This document shows, piece after piece, positions 43,308 to 52,503 of a DNA stretch of 64,000 nucleotides. The stretch is from an uncultured bacterium (lineage in GTDB: Bacteria; Desulfobacterota; BSN033; UBA1163). The translations under genes and the position numbers were made by a program. Within the stretch, counting starts at the first letter, position 1, and each line of letters begins with the position of its first letter. The DNA lies in NCBI GenBank assembly GCA_938002255.1, contig CALLAL010000011.1:1-64000 (forward strand), in the 5' to 3' direction. The notes under the pieces were generated by a model. It saw only the letters and a program-made list of their open reading frames with translations. It was not told the origin of the DNA and did not search any database.

Positions 43308-45473
43308 ATGTCAAATGTAATTGGAATCAAAGAGGAACGGAAAAATTTGAAAGTTGGGGACTCGACTCTACGACAAGAGTTCGAAACAACCGATATGGCT
43401 CTTTTTGTTCGCACCTCTGAAGAGTCGATGAACGATTGGAATCGCCAGAGGATTGTTGATGCCCTGATCCGGGAGACCTATATTGACGCCGGTACAGCGA
43501 AAGAGATCGCCAAAGAGGTAGAAGATCTTATCTTCTCCTCTAAGATCAAGATGATTACCGCCCCTCTGATCCGCGAACTGGTTAACACCAAATTGATCGA
43601 AAGAGGATTGGAACAAGCCCGTAAAATGCACACCCGTCTGGGAATGCCTCTCTATGATGTGGATCAACTCATTCTCCATCCTAACAAGGAAAATGCAAAT
43701 GTTCCTCACGGGCCAGAGGCGACTAACCTTACCCTTGCGGAAAGGATCAAGAAAGAGTATGCGCTTCTTTCTGTTTTCTCTCAAGAAACTGCAGATGCCC
43801 ATATGAGGGGGGATATTCATCTCCACGATCTCGGGTTTGTAGACCGTCCCTATTGCAGTGGGCAATCTCTCGAGTATATCAAGCGATTTGGCCTTAGCCT
43901 CCCCAATTCGATCGCCATGGCCAAGCCTGCAAAACATCCGGAAGTGCTTCTCGCTCATATGGTGAAATTTGCAGCTGCTCTGCAGAGCAACTTCGCCGGA
44001 GCCATCGGCTGGGATTCGGTCAATCTATTCTTTGCTCCTTACCTGGTGGGAATGTCAGACCGCGACCTCGAGCAATTGGCGCAGATGATGATCTTCGAAT
44101 TTTCCCAGCAGGCGGTTGCCCGGGGAGGTCAAGCGATCTTTACAGACCTCAATCTCTACTGGGAGGTTCCCAAACATTTTGAAAACGTTCCTGCCATTGG
44201 GCCCGGAGGAGTGACCACCGGAAAGAATTACAGCGACTATCTCAGGGAATCTCAACGGTTTGCTTGGGCCCTCTTCAATGTCTATCTGGATGGAGATGGA
44301 TCTGGGAGGCCTTTTTTCTTTCCCAAACCTCTCGTTCATATTACAGAGAAATTCTTCCAGACCCCTGGCCATTTCGATTTTCTTCATCATATCTGTGAAG
44401 TTGCTTCAGAAAAGGGGAATACGTATTTTGTCCTCGATCGAGGAGAGACTGCGAAAATCTCAGAATGCTGTCGCCTTAGCTTTAAACTGGAGCAATCCGA
44501 TCTCGAAGATGCCAAAGAACCCTGGAAGATGCGATATTGTGCCCTTCAGAATGTCACACTCAATCTTCCAAGAATTGCCTACCTCGCCAAAGGGGAGGAT
44601 ACCCGACTGTTTGCCCACCTGACAGAGTTCATCGAAATTGCGGTCAAGGCGCACCTCGAGAAGAAAGCTTTTATTGAAAAGCTTCTCTCCATCGGTGAGC
44701 GAGGCCCGCTTGCTCTCCTCGCGATGAATCGGGATGGTTCTCCTTATCTTAGAATGCATCGCGTAAGCTATCTCATCGGGATGGTGGGATTGAATGAAAT
44801 GGTTCAAATCCATACGGGGCAGGAGATGCACCAGTCCAAACAGGCCTTTAAATTCGGTCTGAAGGTGATTGCTCATATGAAACTGCTCGTAGATAAGATG
44901 AGCGAACGTTACGGCATGCATTTTGTTCTTGAACAGACGCCTGCTGAATCAACGGCTTATCGGTTTGCCAAACTTGATCTCCGATATCATTCTCCTCAAT
45001 CGGGACACATCGTTAAAGGAGACCTTTCCAAAGGAGAGGTTTACTATACCAATTCAACCTACCTCAATAATAGTGCTGTCCTGAATCCCATTGAACGGGT
45101 CAGGCAGGAAGGACTCTTCCATCCCCTGATTGAAGCGGGCGCCTTGACCCATATCTGGTTGGGTGAAGCAAAACCTTCTAAAACGTCGCTTGCCAATTTT
45201 GTGATCAAGACCTTTCGACAGACGCAAAATGACCAGATTGCTTTTTCTCCTGAGTTTACAACCTGTAATGCATGCAATCGAACGAGCAGGGGGCTCCGAT
45301 CCATTTGCTCTTACTGTGGCTCAAAAGAGGTGGATGGGATCACCCGAATCACTGGTTACTTCACCAAACTCTCCAGCTGGAACAAGGGAAAGCTTGGTGA
45401 ACTTCGAAACCGCTATCGAAACCAGGCCTACCTTCAAACTAAAGAGGGAGATACCGTTCTGATGGCTGGATAA
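43308..45473 (+). CDS. nrdD: Anaerobic ribonucleoside-triphosphate reductase
   Basis: A 721-aa class III reductase that makes deoxynucleotides without oxygen. An ATP-cone-like N-terminal region (about 40-105: NRQRIVDALIRETYIDAGT) is followed by the barrel with GDIHLHDLGFVDRPYCSGQS, SNFAGAIGWDSVNLFFAPY and LDRGETAKISECCRL. The C-terminus holds the zinc knuckle (CNACNRTSRGLRSICSYCG) and the glycyl-radical loop RITGYFTKLSSWNKGKLGEL. It is expressed with a thioredoxin-like protein and the activase NrdG. Confidence 0.96.
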   Translation: MSNVIGIKEERKNLKVGDSTLRQEFETTDMALFVRTSEESMNDWNRQRIVDALIRETYIDAGTAKEIAKEVEDLIFSSKIKMITAPLIRELVNTKLIERGLEQARKMHTRLGMPLYDVDQLILHPNKENANVPHGPEATNLTLAERIKKEYALLSVFSQETADAHMRGDIHLHDLGFVDRPYCSGQSLEYIKRFGLSLPNSIAMAKPAKHPEVLLAHMVKFAAALQSNFAGAIGWDSVNLFFAPYLVGMSDRDLEQLAQMMIFEFSQQAVARGGQAIFTDLNLYWEVPKHFENVPAIGPGGVTTGKNYSDYLRESQRFAWALFNVYLDGDGSGRPFFFPKPLVHITEKFFQTPGHFDFLHHICEVASEKGNTYFVLDRGETAKISECCRLSFKLEQSDLEDAKEPWKMRYCALQNVTLNLPRIAYLAKGEDTRLFAHLTEFIEIAVKAHLEKKAFIEKLLSIGERGPLALLAMNRDGSPYLRMHRVSYLIGMVGLNEMVQIHTGQEMHQSKQAFKFGLKVIAHMKLLVDKMSERYGMHFVLEQTPAESTAYRFAKLDLRYHSPQSGHIVKGDLSKGEVYYTNSTYLNNSAVLNPIERVRQEGLFHPLIEAGALTHIWLGEAKPSKTSLANFVIKTFRQTQNDQIAFSPEFTTCNACNRTSRGLRSICSYCGSKEVDGITRITGYFTKLSSWNKGKLGELRNRYRNQAYLQTKEGDTVLMAG

Positions 45474-45495
45474 CTGCCGGATGTGACAACACGAT

Positions 45496-45535
45496 AGAAC
45501 GGTAGACCAAGAACAATCCGTTCATCAACCGTTCT
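45496..45535 (+). terminator. Hairpin between nrdD and the thioredoxin-like gene
   Basis: AGAACGGT (45496-45503) pairs with ACCGTTCT (45528-45535); GTCGTTTTATTTTC follows within 10 nt. It may be a partial terminator that lowers expression of the genes after nrdD. Confidence 0.4.
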
Positions 45536-45570
45536 GACTTCGTCGTTTTATTTTCTTTCAAGGAGCGCCC

Positions 45571-45837
45571 ATGGAATCGATTAAAATCTTTGTGAAAGCC
45601 AAATGCCCGAGATGTCCTGCTGCTAAAGAGATTGGAATCGAGCTGGAGAAAGAGGGCGTCCCGGTTTTTCATTATGATCTGGACACCCTTGACGGCCTTG
45701 CAGAGGCCTCCTTCTATAGTGTTCTCTCCACTCCAACTTTCATCATTGAGGATGAAGAAGAGAGGGAGTTAGCCAGCTGGAGAGGGATGGTGCCAACCCT
45801 CCAGGAGATCAAACAGTATCTCTCCCTGGGCAGATGA
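45571..45837 (+). CDS. NrdH/glutaredoxin-like thioredoxin-fold protein
   Basis: An 88-aa protein with the redox motif CPRC near residue 12 (KAKCPRCPAAKEIG), a cis-proline loop (LSTPTFIIEDEEE) and a C-terminal helix. Lying between nrdD and nrdG, it probably supplies electrons to the reductase or protects the activase; class III enzymes usually use formate, so the redox role is of interest. CAAGGAG precedes the ATG. Confidence 0.88.
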   Translation: MESIKIFVKAKCPRCPAAKEIGIELEKEGVPVFHYDLDTLDGLAEASFYSVLSTPTFIIEDEEERELASWRGMVPTLQEIKQYLSLGR

Positions 45838-45946
45838 AATGTTTCCCTGGGGTCCTCCTGAGCCATCCATCCGAAACGGAAAGAATGGAAGGGCGGGACA
45901 GGGTTTGGGGTTTCCTCCTCCTGGGAGAGGAGCGTTGAATTTAACG

Positions 45947-46627
45947 ATGGTGGAGATTAAAGGATTTCTGGAGACGTCTTTTATCGAATGGCCGGGAAGG
46001 ATCTGTGCGGTTCTTTTCCTGCCTCATTGCAACTTTCGTTGTCCCTATTGTCATAACCATCCCTTGATCTTCTATCCGGAAGAGTTTGTTTCTATCGCCC
46101 TGGAAGATGTGCTTGGTCGACTGCAGTCTTTCGAGGGATGGATTGACGGAGTCTGTATCACAGGTGGGGAACCCACGCTTCATCCCGATCTTTCCAATTT
46201 GATTCATCAACTGAAAGCCAGAGGGTTTCCAGTGAAACTGGATACCAATGGGTCCAACCCAGACATCATTGAAAGACTTCTTGAGGAGAGGACCATTGAC
46301 GTTATTTCCATGGACGTGAAAGCGCCGCTCGATCCATTCAGCTACCGAAAAGCAGTGGGGAGTCCGGTCGACTTTCACCGGATCTTAAGATCCATTGAGA
46401 TTATCAAACGAGGAAAGGTTGAGTACCAATTTCGAATGACCGTTGTTCCAACGCTCCATGGCATGGAGGAAATTCAGACATTGGCAAAACAATTACGTGT
46501 AGGTCCAAGGTTCATCCTTCAGAATTTTAACCCAGAGAATCCATTGGATGAATCTTTGCGAAGAATCCATCCTTATGATCCGGCTTTCTTAAAAGAGATT
46601 GAACATCAGATCCAGGCCATTGGATGA
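45947..46627 (+). CDS. nrdG: Anaerobic ribonucleotide reductase activating protein (radical SAM)
   Basis: A 226-aa radical-SAM enzyme. CNFRCPYCHN holds the three cysteines that bind the [4Fe-4S] cluster, and ITGGEPTLHPDL is the SAM-binding GGE motif. It generates the glycyl radical on NrdD. The start at ATG 45947 (VEIKGFLETSFIEWPGR) matches the family; a proline/glycine-rich extension from 45839 is not typical, although a TTG at 45935 is also possible. Confidence 0.93.
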   Translation: MVEIKGFLETSFIEWPGRICAVLFLPHCNFRCPYCHNHPLIFYPEEFVSIALEDVLGRLQSFEGWIDGVCITGGEPTLHPDLSNLIHQLKARGFPVKLDTNGSNPDIIERLLEERTIDVISMDVKAPLDPFSYRKAVGSPVDFHRILRSIEIIKRGKVEYQFRMTVVPTLHGMEEIQTLAKQLRVGPRFILQNFNPENPLDESLRRIHPYDPAFLKEIEHQIQAIG

Positions 46628-46724
46628 ACGGGTAGAACCTTTGAAAGATAAATTGTTAAACCAAATTTGATATATCTCATCATATCTCAAGATTTTAAGC
46701 TCTCTTCCTGGAAAAGAGGTCGAG

Positions 46725-47726
46725 ATGACTACAGAGGTCTTGGAGAGAGAAAGCCGTTTGTTTAAGTCCCTTCTTGAGGTTCTCCCTGATCCTTTCTTTG
46801 TTCTTAATTGTAAAGGGGAGATTTTGCAGGTCAATTCGAAGGGAAGTGAACTTTTGGGCTATGCTCCAGAGACCCTTCAGGGAAAGGCCTTCATCGACCT
46901 CATTGCCTCTGAAGACCTGCGAGTTTTCCACGAAGGCTTCGAGAAAATGGGTCAGGGATTAACCCTCTTCCTAAACCTTCGAGTGATCCATCATCTGAAG
47001 GAAGAAATTCCTGTCGTCTGCTCGGGGTCTCTTCGTGGAGAAGCCTACTGGATCTCCTTAAAAGATCTTAGGGAGAAGATCCGGATGATGGAGGAAAAGG
47101 AAAAAGTAAAACAGATGCTCATGGAAGTCACTCGGGAAAGAGATCAATATGCGAAAGAATTGCAGGTGATGCGGGATCTCATGAGAGAGAAGACCCGAGA
47201 AGTAGAAAAGATGAAGGAGGAGGCCATCCTGCTTTCCTATACAGACGACCTCACCGGTATCTATAACCACAGGTTTTTTATTCACCAATTGACTCTCGAG
47301 GTAGAGCGTCAGAAGCGATATGCTTCCCCTCTCTCTCTGCTCATGATCGACATCGACTATTTTAAGCATTATAACGATCACAACGGACATCTGGCTGGTG
47401 ATGAGGCGTTAAAAGGGATTGCCCTTCGAATTCAGCATGGGGTACGCCAAAGCGATATCGTTGCCCGCTATGGAGGAGAGGAATTTGTCGCCATCCTGGT
47501 CAACACGGGAAAAGATCAAGCCATAGAGATTGCAGAAAGGGTGAGGAAGATCGTTGCTGAGGCGTCTTTTCCCAATGAGAAAGAACAGCCCAATGGGGAT
47601 CTGACGGTGAGTATCGGCGTAGCCACTTTTGCCCCCCCCGTCTCTACCCTTACGGATCTGATCCGTGCGGCCGACAACGCCCTTTATCGGGCTAAGAGGG
47701 CAGGACGAAATCGTGTTGAGGGATGA
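46725..47726 (+). CDS. PAS-GGDEF diguanylate cyclase
   Basis: A 333-aa soluble cyclase. A PAS domain (about 12-105), a coiled-coil linker (about 115-170) and a GGDEF domain (about 175-333) are seen. The active motif is RYGGEEF and the inhibitory I-site RQSD lies exactly five residues upstream, so it should make c-di-GMP and be feedback-inhibited. DIDYFKHYNDHNGH is the metal/substrate segment. A PilZ receptor-type protein is at 52035. It is followed 1 nt later by mutT. Confidence 0.94.
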   Translation: MTTEVLERESRLFKSLLEVLPDPFFVLNCKGEILQVNSKGSELLGYAPETLQGKAFIDLIASEDLRVFHEGFEKMGQGLTLFLNLRVIHHLKEEIPVVCSGSLRGEAYWISLKDLREKIRMMEEKEKVKQMLMEVTRERDQYAKELQVMRDLMREKTREVEKMKEEAILLSYTDDLTGIYNHRFFIHQLTLEVERQKRYASPLSLLMIDIDYFKHYNDHNGHLAGDEALKGIALRIQHGVRQSDIVARYGGEEFVAILVNTGKDQAIEIAERVRKIVAEASFPNEKEQPNGDLTVSIGVATFAPPVSTLTDLIRAADNALYRAKRAGRNRVEG

Positions 47727-47727
47727 G

Positions 47728-48165
47728 ATGAAAACGATCTTGGTGGCAGCGGGGGTGATGATTCAACAGGAAAGAGTGCTGGTGACTCAGAGGAAGAAAG
47801 AGTCCATCCGTGGGTTGCTCTGGGAATTCCCAGGAGGGAAAGTGAGAGAGGGTGAGGATCCCAGAAAGGCCCTTCGAAGGGAGTTGATGGAGGAACTTGA
47901 CATTGAGGTAGAGGTTGGAAAACCATTGGAAGTGGTCTTCTATGTCTATCCAGAATATCCGGTTTTGCTTCTCGCTTTCTGGTGCCACCTCCAACAGGGA
48001 ATTCCAAAACCTTTGGGATGTCAAGACCTACGCTGGGTCCCTTATGAGGAGTTAAACCTTCTGCCTATAGCGCCTGCGGATGAGCCCATTCGGCAACACC
48101 TTCTCTGTTGCAAAAGGTTGAGCGGACCGTCTGCTTGCTCTCCACCTTACCCCCATTGCCCTTGA
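47728..48165 (+). CDS. Nudix hydrolase, MutT-like
   Basis: A 145-aa Nudix enzyme with the box GGKVREGEDPRKALRRELMEEL (Gly-x5-Glu-x7-Arg-Glu-x2-Glu-Glu) and the MutT-type start VAAGVMIQQERVLVTQRKKE. It may remove 8-oxo-dGTP. I start it at 47728, one base after the diguanylate cyclase stop, with GAGGG as Shine-Dalgarno. The end has a cysteine-rich tail (CCKRLSGPSACSPPYPHC) not typical of MutT. Confidence 0.9.
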   Translation: MKTILVAAGVMIQQERVLVTQRKKESIRGLLWEFPGGKVREGEDPRKALRRELMEELDIEVEVGKPLEVVFYVYPEYPVLLLAFWCHLQQGIPKPLGCQDLRWVPYEELNLLPIAPADEPIRQHLLCCKRLSGPSACSPPYPHCP

Positions 48166-48328
48166 GGGCTGGGGATGGGGGATGCTTTTGCCCGTCATTC
48201 CTTCCAGGTTCCCATAGATTTGTTCCTTCTTCTCCTTTCATGGAGTTTGGTCCATCTTCACAGTCCCTCGTGCGAACGGGGTGAAAAAGGGTGTTTAAAT
48301 TAAAATCCTATGGGGGAGGAGGATTTCG

Positions 48329-49180
48329 ATGTCCAAAGATCCGCTTCAGCGATATGCGGAGAGCCTTCAAAGGACGATTGAGCATAACTTCAATTATCTC
48401 AAAGAAGCAGTCGAGAACTTCAAGGGACTCTGCCAGATTGTCACTCCTGAAAAAAGGGTTCCTCAGGATGTAATCATTGATATCCGTGAGCTCTATAAAG
48501 AGATTCGGGATCGACTCACAGAGATTAAAGCCATCCAACAAGTTCTTCAGGGTAAATATAGGCAGTATTACCGCCGGGATTCGATTCGTGATAAATCGAT
48601 TTTGGAATTTGGTTTTTTAGTTAAAAATCTTTATTCAAAGGTGGAATATACCTTGCTCCAAAAGCAAGCCATAGCTCATCCACAACAGAGCCATTCCCCC
48701 AAACAGGAGAAGAGGAGTTTTCCATCTCAATGGTTTCATTCCAAAGAACACCAGGTTACATTGATGCGAAATCTCCGGATACTTCATGAACTCGATTATG
48801 AACTCCCCAAATCTTCAGAAACATCGGAGAAACGGGAGGTTCTTCAGGGGCAAAAACGACATCTTACCCTCTTTTGTTTGAAAGGAGAGCCAGGGGTTGT
48901 TGAGACGATCCATGCTCGATTACGGTTACGGGAACATGATCTCCTCGAACGTTATTCCCAGGATGAACTCCATGGATTGCTCACCCATCTACGAGAGGTG
49001 GATCCGGAAGAGGTTGAGAGAATTTTTCAACGGCTGATTCAGCATGAGGAGTTTTCAGAGCTTCGATGTCTCTTGATGTTCGTAAATAATCCTGCGCTTC
49101 TCGAGAGCCAACTCATGGAAAGAATTCGAGAGACCCTTCAAGGGATGGAAAAAGGGGAGGTAAAGACTCTGAAGATTTAG
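48329..49180 (+). CDS. Helical protein of unknown function
   Basis: A 283-aa soluble protein I do not recognise. It is rich in amphipathic helix: a heptad-like N-terminal half (DPLQRYAESLQRTIEHNFNYL; RELYKEIRDRLTEI), a Lys/Ser/Gln-rich linker (about 115-140), and a C-terminal helical region (LLERYSQDELHGLLTHLREV). No signal peptide or membrane helix. A good Shine-Dalgarno (GGGGGAGGA) precedes the ATG. The gap 48166-48328 holds nothing I can recognise. Confidence 0.8.
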   Translation: MSKDPLQRYAESLQRTIEHNFNYLKEAVENFKGLCQIVTPEKRVPQDVIIDIRELYKEIRDRLTEIKAIQQVLQGKYRQYYRRDSIRDKSILEFGFLVKNLYSKVEYTLLQKQAIAHPQQSHSPKQEKRSFPSQWFHSKEHQVTLMRNLRILHELDYELPKSSETSEKREVLQGQKRHLTLFCLKGEPGVVETIHARLRLREHDLLERYSQDELHGLLTHLREVDPEEVERIFQRLIQHEEFSELRCLLMFVNNPALLESQLMERIRETLQGMEKGEVKTLKI

Positions 49181-49255
49181 AAATTATCTCAAACGGTTAA
49201 TGAGAACATACCACAAAGAATTTCCTTGTTACCAATGAGATTTCTTTTTTTTCGT

Positions 49256-49284
49256 TTGACACCTTTGGGGCAAACCGTTATAAA
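49256..49284 (+). promoter_or_regulatory. Sigma-70 promoter of MgtE-N/NRAMP pair
   Basis: TTGACA (49256-49261), a 17-nt spacer and TATAAA (49279-49284), about 50 nt upstream of the MgtE-N/CBS gene. Confidence 0.7.
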
Positions 49285-49333
49285 GGGTCTTGAGCCCAAA
49301 CCAAACCTTTAAATATCTAAAAGATCCCCAATC

Positions 49334-50584
49334 ATGGACCAGAACCTGAGACAGTTTTACTTCTTTAGTGAATTTTTAAATCGAAAGGTCTACACGCTTG
49401 CCCAAAACAGAGTTGGTAAAATCGTTGATATGGTTGCCGAGAGAGTGGATCCTTATCCCTTAATTCTGGGAATGATCATTCGGACCCGAAAAAGAGAAAA
49501 ATTCTTTCTTCCATGGGAAAAGATCGTGCAAGTCGAGCCCCTCCTTCTCTTTTCTGATGGAGGTCTTCTCGATCTGAGCCAATCAGTTGCGACACAGGAT
49601 GCCATCCTGCTTCGGGATGAGGTGATGGATAAACAGATTGTGGACACCTACGGAGCCAAGGTGGTGAGAGTCAACGATCTTCACTTTTTAAAGGTAGAGT
49701 CCCGATTGAGGTTGGTCCATGTCGATGTGGGATTCCGGGGGTTAATGAGACGGGTGGGTTGGGAAAAAGCTGTCGATCGGGTGCTCGAATGGCTTTTTTC
49801 CTATAAGCTCCCCAATCAATTTATCTCCTGGAAGTATGTTCAACTCCTCTCTGGCTCTGACTTGCTTCACCTGAGCGTTTCTCAGAAGAAGCTGTCCCAC
49901 CTCCATCCGGCAGATCTTGCCGATATCATCGAGGATTTAAGCAGTCACGAACGGTCTGCTATTTTTCACGCCCTCGATCCTGAGACTGCTGCTGAGACGT
50001 TGGAAGAGATTGATCCAAAAATTCAGAAGGCCCTCATCGAGACCATTCCGATAGAAAAGGCGTCGGATATTGTAGAAGAGATGTCTCCTAGCGACGCGGT
50101 GGATCTCTTGGCCGATCTTCCAGAGGAAAGGGCAGAGGAAATTCTGGAAGGAATGGAACAAGAAAAGGCAGAGGATCTGAGGGAGCTTCTCGTCCATCCA
50201 GAAGAGACTGCGGGTGGACTGATGACCACAGCTTATCTCTGCCTGACACCTGAGGTGACTGTCGATTCGGCGATTGCCCGATTAAAGGCTGAAGCCCCTC
50301 ACCTGGATATCATGGATTACATCTACATTGTGGACGAAGGGGAGGGCCTCCAGGGGGTGGTCAGCATCCGAGATCTTCTCACAGCTCAGCCGAATCAACG
50401 TTTATCCGAAATTCAATTTCCCAGAGTGGTCAGCGTCAAACTGGATGATGATCAAAAAGAAGTGGTTGAGGCCTTTGCAAAATATGGATTTCGAGCCCTC
50501 CCCGTCGTCGATGACGAAAATCATCTGAAAGGGGTGATTGGATTCCGAAATGTTTTAGATGTTCTTGCACCGGATGCAGGATAG
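49334..50584 (+). CDS. MgtE-N/CBS-domain protein lacking a channel domain
   Basis: A 416-aa soluble protein. An N-terminal PRC-barrel-like region (NRKVYTLAQNRVGKIVDMVAE; FFLPWEKIVQVEP) comes first, then the MgtE-N superhelix (LHPADLADIIEDLSSHERSAIFHAL and on to residue ~290) and a pair of CBS domains (about 300-416). In MgtE these parts form the cytoplasmic magnesium sensor that gates the channel; here the membrane part is absent. It lies right before an NRAMP-like carrier gene, so it probably acts as its separate regulatory subunit. Confidence 0.9.
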   Translation: MDQNLRQFYFFSEFLNRKVYTLAQNRVGKIVDMVAERVDPYPLILGMIIRTRKREKFFLPWEKIVQVEPLLLFSDGGLLDLSQSVATQDAILLRDEVMDKQIVDTYGAKVVRVNDLHFLKVESRLRLVHVDVGFRGLMRRVGWEKAVDRVLEWLFSYKLPNQFISWKYVQLLSGSDLLHLSVSQKKLSHLHPADLADIIEDLSSHERSAIFHALDPETAAETLEEIDPKIQKALIETIPIEKASDIVEEMSPSDAVDLLADLPEERAEEILEGMEQEKAEDLRELLVHPEETAGGLMTTAYLCLTPEVTVDSAIARLKAEAPHLDIMDYIYIVDEGEGLQGVVSIRDLLTAQPNQRLSEIQFPRVVSVKLDDDQKEVVEAFAKYGFRALPVVDDENHLKGVIGFRNVLDVLAPDAG

Positions 50585-50673
50585 TTGTGGAAGTATATCC
50601 TCACCCGATTCCAATCTTCCGCTTATTCACCCGATACCATTTAAAGTTTCAGGTAACGCAGATTAGGCAGGCG

Positions 50674-51933
50674 ATGGTAGGCGATTATAAAAAGTTCGTT
50701 ACAAGTTCAAGACAGTCCCTCTGGCGAACAGTTGGCCTCTTCTTCATTCTGATGGGCCCAGGCATTATCACTTCGAATGTGGATAATGATGCGGGCGGCA
50801 TCACGACTTACTCTTTAGCGGGCGCTCAATTTGGGCTCAAACTGGTCTGGTCCTTGGTCCCCATTATGATCGTCCTCATTGTGATTCAGGAGATGTGTGC
50901 CCGAATGGGTGTGGTCACCGGCAAAGGTCTTTCAGATCTGATTCGGGAAAAATTCGGTGCCAAGATCACCTTTTACCTAATGATCGCCATGTTCTTGACC
51001 AACATGGGGAATGCCATCTCGAACTTTGCAGGTGTTGCTGCAGGGATGGAAATCTTTGGAGTGGATAAATTTATCTCTGTCCCTTTGAGCGCTTTTCTGG
51101 TCTGGTGGATGGTGGTCAAGGGGACCTACAAATCGGTAGAAAAGGCTTTTTTGATTGCCTGTGTCTTTTATGTCTCCTACATCATTACAGGCATTATCGT
51201 CAAGCCGGATTGGGATCACGTCATGAATCAGTTCCTCAGTCCCCAGATCAGCCTCGAGCCCTCGGAGATGACCATGATGATTGGTCTCGTAGGAACGACG
51301 ATTGCTCCCTGGATGCAATTCTATTTGCAGGCTTCGATTGTGGAAAAGGGGATCCAAATCGAGGATTACAAATTTGCCAGGTTCGATGTGGTGATGGGAT
51401 CAGTGGTTGTGCACATCGTCGCTTTTTTTATCATCCTCGTCTGTGCAGAAACCCTTTTTAAACACGGCGTTCAGATTGAAACGGCAAAAGATGCCGCTCT
51501 CTCCCTTGCCCCTTTGGCTGGCAAATACTGCACCTATCTCTTTGCCTTTGGATTAGTCAATGCCTCCCTCTTTGCAGCCTCTATTCTTCCGCTCTCTACG
51601 ACCTATCTGATCTGTGAGGGCCTGGGTTGGGAAGTAGGGATTGACAAGAAATTTGTAGAAGCTCCACAGTTTTATGGCATCTACACGTTGATCATTTTTT
51701 TAGGAGCAGGCATCATTCTCTACCCGGACCTTCCGCTCATTCCCATAATGTATTTTTCCCAAGTCATCAATGGTCTGGTCCTTCCCTTCATCCTCATCTT
51801 CATCCTCCTGCTGATTAACGATAAAAAATTGATGACGCGTTATACAAATGGACCTGTTTTCAATATCATCGCCTGGGTTACTTCCGTTGTTCTGATCGTC
51901 TTTACCTTCATTCTCTTTGTTCAGATGATTTAA
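50674..51933 (+). CDS. NRAMP-like metal ion transporter with altered TM1 motif
   Basis: A 419-aa membrane carrier with about 11 helices. The TM1 region reads GPGIITSNVDNDAGGITTYSLAGAQFG, in place of the DPGN metal motif of classical Mn/Fe NRAMP carriers, and the TM6 region reads TTIAPWMQFYLQAS without MPH. Such changes mark divergent family members, which may use other ions such as magnesium. Start at ATG 50674; an earlier GTG at 50587 would add 29 residues. It follows the MgtE-N/CBS gene directly. Confidence 0.88.
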   Translation: MVGDYKKFVTSSRQSLWRTVGLFFILMGPGIITSNVDNDAGGITTYSLAGAQFGLKLVWSLVPIMIVLIVIQEMCARMGVVTGKGLSDLIREKFGAKITFYLMIAMFLTNMGNAISNFAGVAAGMEIFGVDKFISVPLSAFLVWWMVVKGTYKSVEKAFLIACVFYVSYIITGIIVKPDWDHVMNQFLSPQISLEPSEMTMMIGLVGTTIAPWMQFYLQASIVEKGIQIEDYKFARFDVVMGSVVVHIVAFFIILVCAETLFKHGVQIETAKDAALSLAPLAGKYCTYLFAFGLVNASLFAASILPLSTTYLICEGLGWEVGIDKKFVEAPQFYGIYTLIIFLGAGIILYPDLPLIPIMYFSQVINGLVLPFILIFILLLINDKKLMTRYTNGPVFNIIAWVTSVVLIVFTFILFVQMI

Positions 51934-52034
51934 TTGGACTCCCACCGGCGGGGGGTCATCCATATTTGACAAAACGGGTCGAAGGATTTAAAGTTTGGAT
52001 TGCAAAGCTTGAAATGGGGGCAGAAGGCGTTTCG

Positions 52035-52493
52035 ATGGAGATTCTATTACTCTTCTTAGTGTTTCTATTTATCATCTGGTTTTGTTACTATTTTCTGAAA
52101 GTGGGCAAAGGCTCTGATATCGTTTTAACCTCCCCCGTGGCCTTTCCCCAGACCTCTCAGGAGAGTAAGCGGAAACATCCCAGAACAACGGTCAACTGGC
52201 CTGTTTCTATGGAAACCGCTGATGGAATCGTTGAGGGTGAAATCAAGAATATCAGTCTGGGAGGGGCATTTATCTGTTGTGAACATCCCTTATCCATAGG
52301 AGTGGTCTTTCGCCTGACAATGAAAGCGCCAGACGGTGAGCCGATTGAAGCCTCCGCCAGAGTCGTGTGGTCGAATAGTCATCTACCCAAAGAAAAGGTG
52401 ATTCATCGGGGAATGGGCGTTCAATTCCTTAAGATGTCGGATCGACATCTTCATTGTGTCCGCGGGCTCTTTTCGCCTTCAGAGCTTAAATAG
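52035..52493 (+). CDS. Membrane-anchored PilZ-domain protein
   Basis: A 152-aa protein: one N-terminal helix (EILLLFLVFLFIIWFCYYFL) and a C-terminal PilZ domain with RKHPRTTVNWPV and NISLGGAFI. PilZ normally binds c-di-GMP through an RxxxR and D/NxSxxG pair. Only one Arg of the RxxxR motif is obvious (KRKHPR), so binding is likely but not certain. Start chosen at 52035 (AGAAGG 7 nt upstream). A GGDEF cyclase is at 46725. Confidence 0.87.
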   Translation: MEILLLFLVFLFIIWFCYYFLKVGKGSDIVLTSPVAFPQTSQESKRKHPRTTVNWPVSMETADGIVEGEIKNISLGGAFICCEHPLSIGVVFRLTMKAPDGEPIEASARVVWSNSHLPKEKVIHRGMGVQFLKMSDRHLHCVRGLFSPSELK

Positions 52494-52503
52494 AAATGAA
52501 TGG

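Noticed and set aside
49334-50584. A complete MgtE magnesium channel.
   Set aside because: The membrane domain is missing; the frame ends after the CBS pair and the next gene is an NRAMP-like carrier.
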